From Leptoclinus maculatus (Eukaryota > Chordata > Actinopteri > Perciformes > Stichaeidae), in contig JAVDOI010000020.1 in assembly GCA_032191485.1 (NCBI GenBank), positions 722,501-786,500 on the forward strand: 64,000 bases of DNA, given 5' to 3'. The position numbers were made by a program, and so were the translations under genes. The notes under the pieces were generated by a model. The model was not told where the DNA came from and did no database searches. It saw nothing but the letters and a program-made list of their open reading frames with translations. Of the stretch, positions 59,928 through 64,000 are shown piece by piece. Position 1 is the first letter of the stretch. Each line of letters begins with the position of its first letter.

Positions 59928-61925
59928 TTGACAACAGTGACTGCAGGTGAAACACCTGCGGCCAATGGAGAAGGTGGGTGGGGGTGACTATGAAGACCAG
60001 ATTAATAAATGTGTACGATACAGTCTGCCTTGTCTGCATTGTAAATGGAAATGTTAAACCAGCTATAATTTGCTGGTATTTACTGCAATCTAACCTGCAG
60101 GTGTGTAACTGAACAAGAGTCAAGAAAAGAATTGCAAAGGGTTAGAGATTCAGCGACTGATACAAGAGCTGAAAGGTGTGTTTATCATGTATGGAACATA
60201 CCAGAAGGTCCATATGCTGGATTTGTCTGGACAGGTATGTTGACATGGCTCTCTGGCGCCTGAACATTCATCTTTGACACTCCAGAAGCACGTTTACTTA
60301 ATTACAAAGGACCCAAAATAAGTGGAGGAGTTTCAGAAATATTGGTTCACCATGTCATGTATACATTCCCCAAAAATACTTCACATTTTTCAATTTTAGA
60401 GGCTGCCCGGAGGAGCAACCTCTACCTTCGCTTCGGCAATCCATTCTCTTGATCAGTAAAGATCAGTGGGCGCATGATGGGGTTGAAGAGCACAACTCTG
60501 GATTAGAAAGAGAGCTCTGATTTTAAGCCTCTAATCTCATCAGTGCAGCTTAAAGAAAACCAGACAGGTTGAATTTTTCTTTCCCAGGGGGCGGACTACG
60601 TTGAAATCAAGCTCCTGTTACTGTAAGGTCAAAGTGCTTTGCTACGCTTCCAACAGCAGCTGTATACAACTGCTTCTATTAATCTGCCAGTTCCCAAAGA
60701 AACTCTAGCCCCTTGTAACATAGACCCTATTGTTTGTATGGTTTACTTCTAGGTTATACTTAACTGGGGTTTCAACAGCATTTAAATGACTTTGTTCCAA
60801 AGCGAAACAGGTCCTAACTAAACGTAAAACAAACAATGGTTAGACATGTCACCAAACCAGCAGCTCTCATCTAGCGTGATACATCTAAGGGGGTCACAAG
60901 ATAATGAACAAGATGGGAAATAAGAAAATAAGCATATTCTGCTACCGAAAAGTTTCACCTTTTTTTGGGGGACTTTTCTCTAAATGTAGCTTCTTGTCTC
61001 TTCACAAACTCAGGTCTTTTAGCCTGGTTAATGTGATCAGTTTGGGGTGGTTTGAAAGCTGTCAATCAAACCCTGGTGCAGACCAAAGAACTGAACAGAG
61101 ACCGCCTGAAAATATGGGTCTCCATACAGCAAACAAATCCAATCACAGGATGTTATGATAGCAGATATGTGACTTTAGCATGATTTCAAATGCTAAACTG
61201 CTACTAAATTCATCTGCTGATTTTGAGATCTGTTCAGGTAGCGATCTCATTGATCTGTATCTAAAGCTATGTCTATAAGCATGACAGCGCGGGTATATTC
61301 CCTGATTAAAAGATCAAAAGCTGTTCTCTATTTGAAAGTGTGTGACAGTAAACCCACAAAAATACACCTCATGTCAGTCTGTATAACTTCATGTTCACTC
61401 CTCTTGTTTCGTTTGTAATGAACCCAGAAGGAACCGGCCCAGAACTAAAATGCAACAATGTATAATTGTTTCCCTATCTCGACCAAATGAACCCAACTAC
61501 AGGTGTGAAAGCACCCTTACCATCAACCAACACCAAGGCCCTCTGCGTCAGCGTCGGCCCTGAATATAACATATTGGTCGATCCCTAGTCGTGACTGTAG
61601 GTTTATATTTAAACTCGATATAGCCACTATCCTGTGGTTTTCCCATGTCTCCCTATGTGGCAACAGTAGTTTTCATGTAATACAGCATAAGTCATAATGT
61701 GTGGCTTGTATTATTTGGTCCCACAATGTTTATTCTGACTGTGCAGACCCTTGAGCGTATTCACTCATTCATAATGGCACCTGTCCATTTATGTGACAGT
61801 TGTGAAGAACACAGAGGGAACGGTCCATAGCAAATACCTCAGAACAGAAGAAGAAAAGAGAGAAAGTCATAATAAAATCTGTATGCAGCTGGGTTCAGAT
61901 ACAGGTGGTTGCCATGGTAACCTGT

Positions 61926-62512
61926 TCAAACAGCCTGTGAAAACTTAATCAGGCTCTCGTGAAGCGCTCGTGTTTTGGATCCTTTACTCGGTCTCATATT
62001 TGCCTTGACAAGTCTACGCAAGTGTGCCGGAGAGACTTTCAGTAACTTTCTTCTCAGAGCTTTAGTAAGTGTCCAGCTAACACAGACAGCTGATGTTTCC
62101 GTGTTTTCAATCAAACTCAACCACACGCTGCTCTGCCACCATCCGTTCAGAAATACAAGCCTGGAGCATAATAGCATCCACAGCTGTACTGTCTTCTGCT
62201 CCACAGAGCAGGGGAGCGAGGAGGTGGCTGCACTTTTCTCATTAGTTTCTCGGACACCTGACCAAAAAGACGCGGTGCCCAACAAGCCTCCATCTTTTTT
62301 GGAACAGCTGGTGGAGGCAGTGGAGGAGAAGCCCTGCGGAGCTGCATGTACAGAGAGGGAAACTGCTGATGTGAAACAGACTGTAAGCAAACTACAAAGC
62401 TGTCTACGTTAATAAGGTCACCCTCTAATATCTCTTTACAGCTTCCTGCTGCCCCGCTAAAACCACCTAGTGGTTGCCAAGGCGACGCTTCTGCTCCTCC
62501 ATTTGGAAACAT
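61926..62512. other. Overlapping long ORFs on both strands in arsj intron, unrecognised
   Basis: Plus frame 61975-62412 (145 codons, ending SFLEQLVEAVEEKPCG... KLQSCLR) overlaps minus frames 61926-62390 (154 codons, ending KALRRKLLKVSPAHLRRLVK...) and 62147-62512 (121 codons). Mutual openness over about 440 bp is unusual for intronic DNA, but none of the three translations resembles a family I know, and no splice-bounded exon is evident. It may be an old insertion or chance in a locally GC-richer stretch. Confidence 0.2.
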
Positions 62513-63372
62513 TTAAAGATCAGAAAAAAAAATCTTAACTCAAGGTCGACTTACTAACTTCATGTGGAGGAGAGGTTTTCAAAGTGTGAGACTAGACCTC
62601 ACATGCGCCCCGTGTCAGCAGTAAATACATTGATCAGCTCAGCGTGGGAGTGATTAACCGATCACATGTATGTTCCCTAGTTTGTGCAAAGCAATCATGA
62701 GCAGCACATTGCAATGTCACCTCTGACTTTTTACAAGTTGGGGGAAGTTAAGACAAGTGGAGGCAGCAGTGCTGACTGCTAACCCTGCTGTGATGGTACA
62801 ACGTCATCACAACCAATAGAAGTGATCGTCTGAGCCATAAATCCAGGTTGTAATAAACCATGACTTTACCTTTCACTGCACACAGACACTGGATGAAATG
62901 AGACACAACACTCAGGAAACATCCATCCATTCATTCTTTATCTGAGATTGTGTGAGGCATTATTTCATTATTGCAATGAATTTTACCTAAAAAACTAAAA
63001 TACTGAAGGACACTGAGGTGTACTTATGTTCATTTCGTTATAAAGGTGAACGTTTTAAAAGATGTTATGGTTAACCTGAACCATGCGGTTGCATGCACCA
63101 TTCACATTTTAGTGACATCAGCAGAGATCTGATCAAACCATGTCACAACTGTCTCATCTACTGTAACTTAAAGTGAGATATTTGAATATATAATTCTATT
63201 CTGATTATCACATACAACTTCATGGAAATGGCCCTCACATGGGTGATGTACTCTTTCAGCTCTGACAGATCCATGGCAGACTGCCTGGACTCCATTTATC
63301 AGTTATTTTATCCAGTGAACTCCATAAAGATGGGCCGTTAGAGGAGCAGTAATAGGAACTAGTGCGCTATAC
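62513..63372 (-). other. arsj intron, 5' end
   Basis: Non-coding, up to the exon 1 donor (GTATAG, GT at 63372-63371). No features. Confidence 0.5.
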
Positions 63373-63683
63373 CTGCCGGTCATGAGCTGGCTCCTGGACG
63401 GGCTGCAGAGCGGCTGCACGTAATAATTCTCCAGTTTGACTCCCTGTGCTGCCAGCCGGTCCAGGGTCGGGGTTTTGATCTCGGATCCGTGGTACCCGAC
63501 ATCCCGGAAGCCTTGATCATCCACCAGGATGAACACGATGTGCGGCTGAGAGCTCGCTTTATCAAACTCGTTCCCTCGGTTGCGCACCTCATCGTCCCAG
63601 TTGTCCCACGACATCTGAACGCTCCACGTCTGAGAAACGATGAAGCTGAGGAATAAACTAACCGGGACCCACAAGATGAACAT
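63373..63683 (-). CDS. arsj: Arylsulfatase J-type, exon 1 (signal peptide and catalytic Cys)
   Basis: Sulfatase of the secretory pathway that hydrolyses sulfate esters after conversion of its active-site Cys to formylglycine. The minus-strand ATG (63683-63681) has A at -3. The first roughly 22 residues (MFILWVPVSLFLSFIVSQTW) form a signal peptide. PHIVFILVDDQGFRDVGYHG holds the Ca2+-binding Asp55-Asp56. CSPSR at residues 93-97 followed by SQLMTGR is the formylglycine signature with Cys93. The donor follows AG of codon 104, and the join to exon 2 at 53376 gives GRYQIHTG, as in mammalian ARSI/ARSJ, which also have two coding exons. GFRDVGYHGSEIKTPTLD equals the ARSJ form, while ARSI has GYHDVGYHGSDIETPTLD. 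Its neighbour camk2d, 13 kb downstream on the same strand, also points to arsj. Confidence 0.95.
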
Positions 63684-64000
63684 GATTCAGCCAGATCCAG
63701 ACCTCCAGGCGCGCTTACTGTGGCTCAGTGGGACGGTGTGCGCGGGCGGTAACGTGCTGCACACGTTCAGGGGGGACAAACCGGGTTCGCATCGTGTTCA
63801 GTCCTCCTCTCCAACCACACAGTCCACTGACAGCTCCGCGGCTTGTGGCGAAAACCCAGAGGCGACAACACTATGAATCCAAGTGTGAACCAGATACACG
63901 TCCTGAACAGAGCTGCTGTTAGAGTCCCACAGCACTCTGCATGTTGCACACTTTCACAACTGTAGCATAAAAGCACAGGAGGGTTCAAAGCAGCAGCCAA
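63684..64000 (-). promoter_or_regulatory. arsj 5' UTR and possible promoter
   Basis: CpG-containing sequence (GTGTGCGCGGGCGGTAACGT, GACAGCTCCGCGGC) directly upstream of the start codon, GC-richer than the intron. The 77-codon minus frame at 63767-64000 has no features and is not called. No TATA box is evident, and the transcription start is not determinable. Confidence 0.45.

Larger units (their letters stand above)
53377..61925 (-). other. arsj intron, larger part
   Basis: Non-coding, within the 9996-nt intron 53377-63372. Weak repeats: a hAT-type end (54840-54895, ending GCCCAGCACTAA), an AT-rich region with repeated ACAATGCATTATAA motifs (55110-55380), a fragment with CCGATCACCGATAG (56210-56225) and (TA)n at 59866. 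Short ORFs have no family signature. No nested gene was recognised. Confidence 0.5.

Noticed and set aside
63767..64000. 77-codon ORF upstream of arsj on the same strand
   Set aside because: No signal peptide, domain or strong start context. It lies in the GC-richer 5' UTR/promoter region and runs off the window.

Overview
This is vertebrate nuclear DNA, almost certainly from a ray-finned (percomorph-like) fish. It is AT-rich, intron-dominated sequence with long dinucleotide repeats, Tc1-, hAT- and TTAA-type transposon remnants, a DIRS-like tyrosine-recombinase retroelement, non-LTR tails and a tRNA-derived SINE family. There are no bacterial features. Only two protein-coding genes are securely supported, both on the minus strand: the 5' end of a CaMKII delta gene (camk2d type: exon 1 at 38932-38993, exon 2 at 36830-36924) and a complete two-exon arylsulfatase J-type gene (arsj: exon 1 at 63373-63683, exon 2 at 51981-53376). 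In mammals CAMK2D and ARSJ are also neighbours in the same orientation, so the window looks like a conserved synteny block (paralogous to CAMK2A-ARSI).

Layout: 1-36829 is inferred to be camk2d intron 2, because no downstream kinase exon was recognised there. It carries two perfect hairpins (1.0 and 1.5 kb), non-LTR and SINE fragments, a nested hAT complex (12.0-16.8 kb), a TTAA-flanked MITE (23.5-24.3 kb), a 12-bp minisatellite (28.6-29.2 kb), very long (AC)n tracts, an 0.8 kb GAA/CAG trinucleotide block with a 72-nt higher-order period (33.5-34.3 kb) and a Tc1-type MITE (34.8 kb). camk2d intron 1 (36925-38931) is mostly a 1.28 kb minisatellite that stops about 90 nt from exon 1.

39.0-51.9 kb is intergenic. 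It contains a possible exon-like ORF (39.9-40.1 kb), two adjacent tRNA relics (40.7-40.8 kb), an (AC)46 tract, a decayed DIRS-like element (46.3-48.6 kb) with its characteristic terminal direct and inverted repeats, and an LTR-like fragment. 51.98-63.68 kb is arsj, whose roughly 10 kb intron holds only weak repeats, a (TA)n tract and an unrecognised ORF pair near 62 kb. The last 317 bases are arsj 5' UTR or promoter.

Functionally the two genes are not a pathway. camk2d encodes a cytosolic Ca2+/calmodulin-dependent kinase subunit and arsj a secretory-pathway sulfatase. Most other open reading frames are shadows, repeat translations or transposon relics. I found no convincing new gene system. 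The most unusual structures are the satellite arrays around the camk2d 5' end, the tRNA relic pair and the nested hAT insertions.
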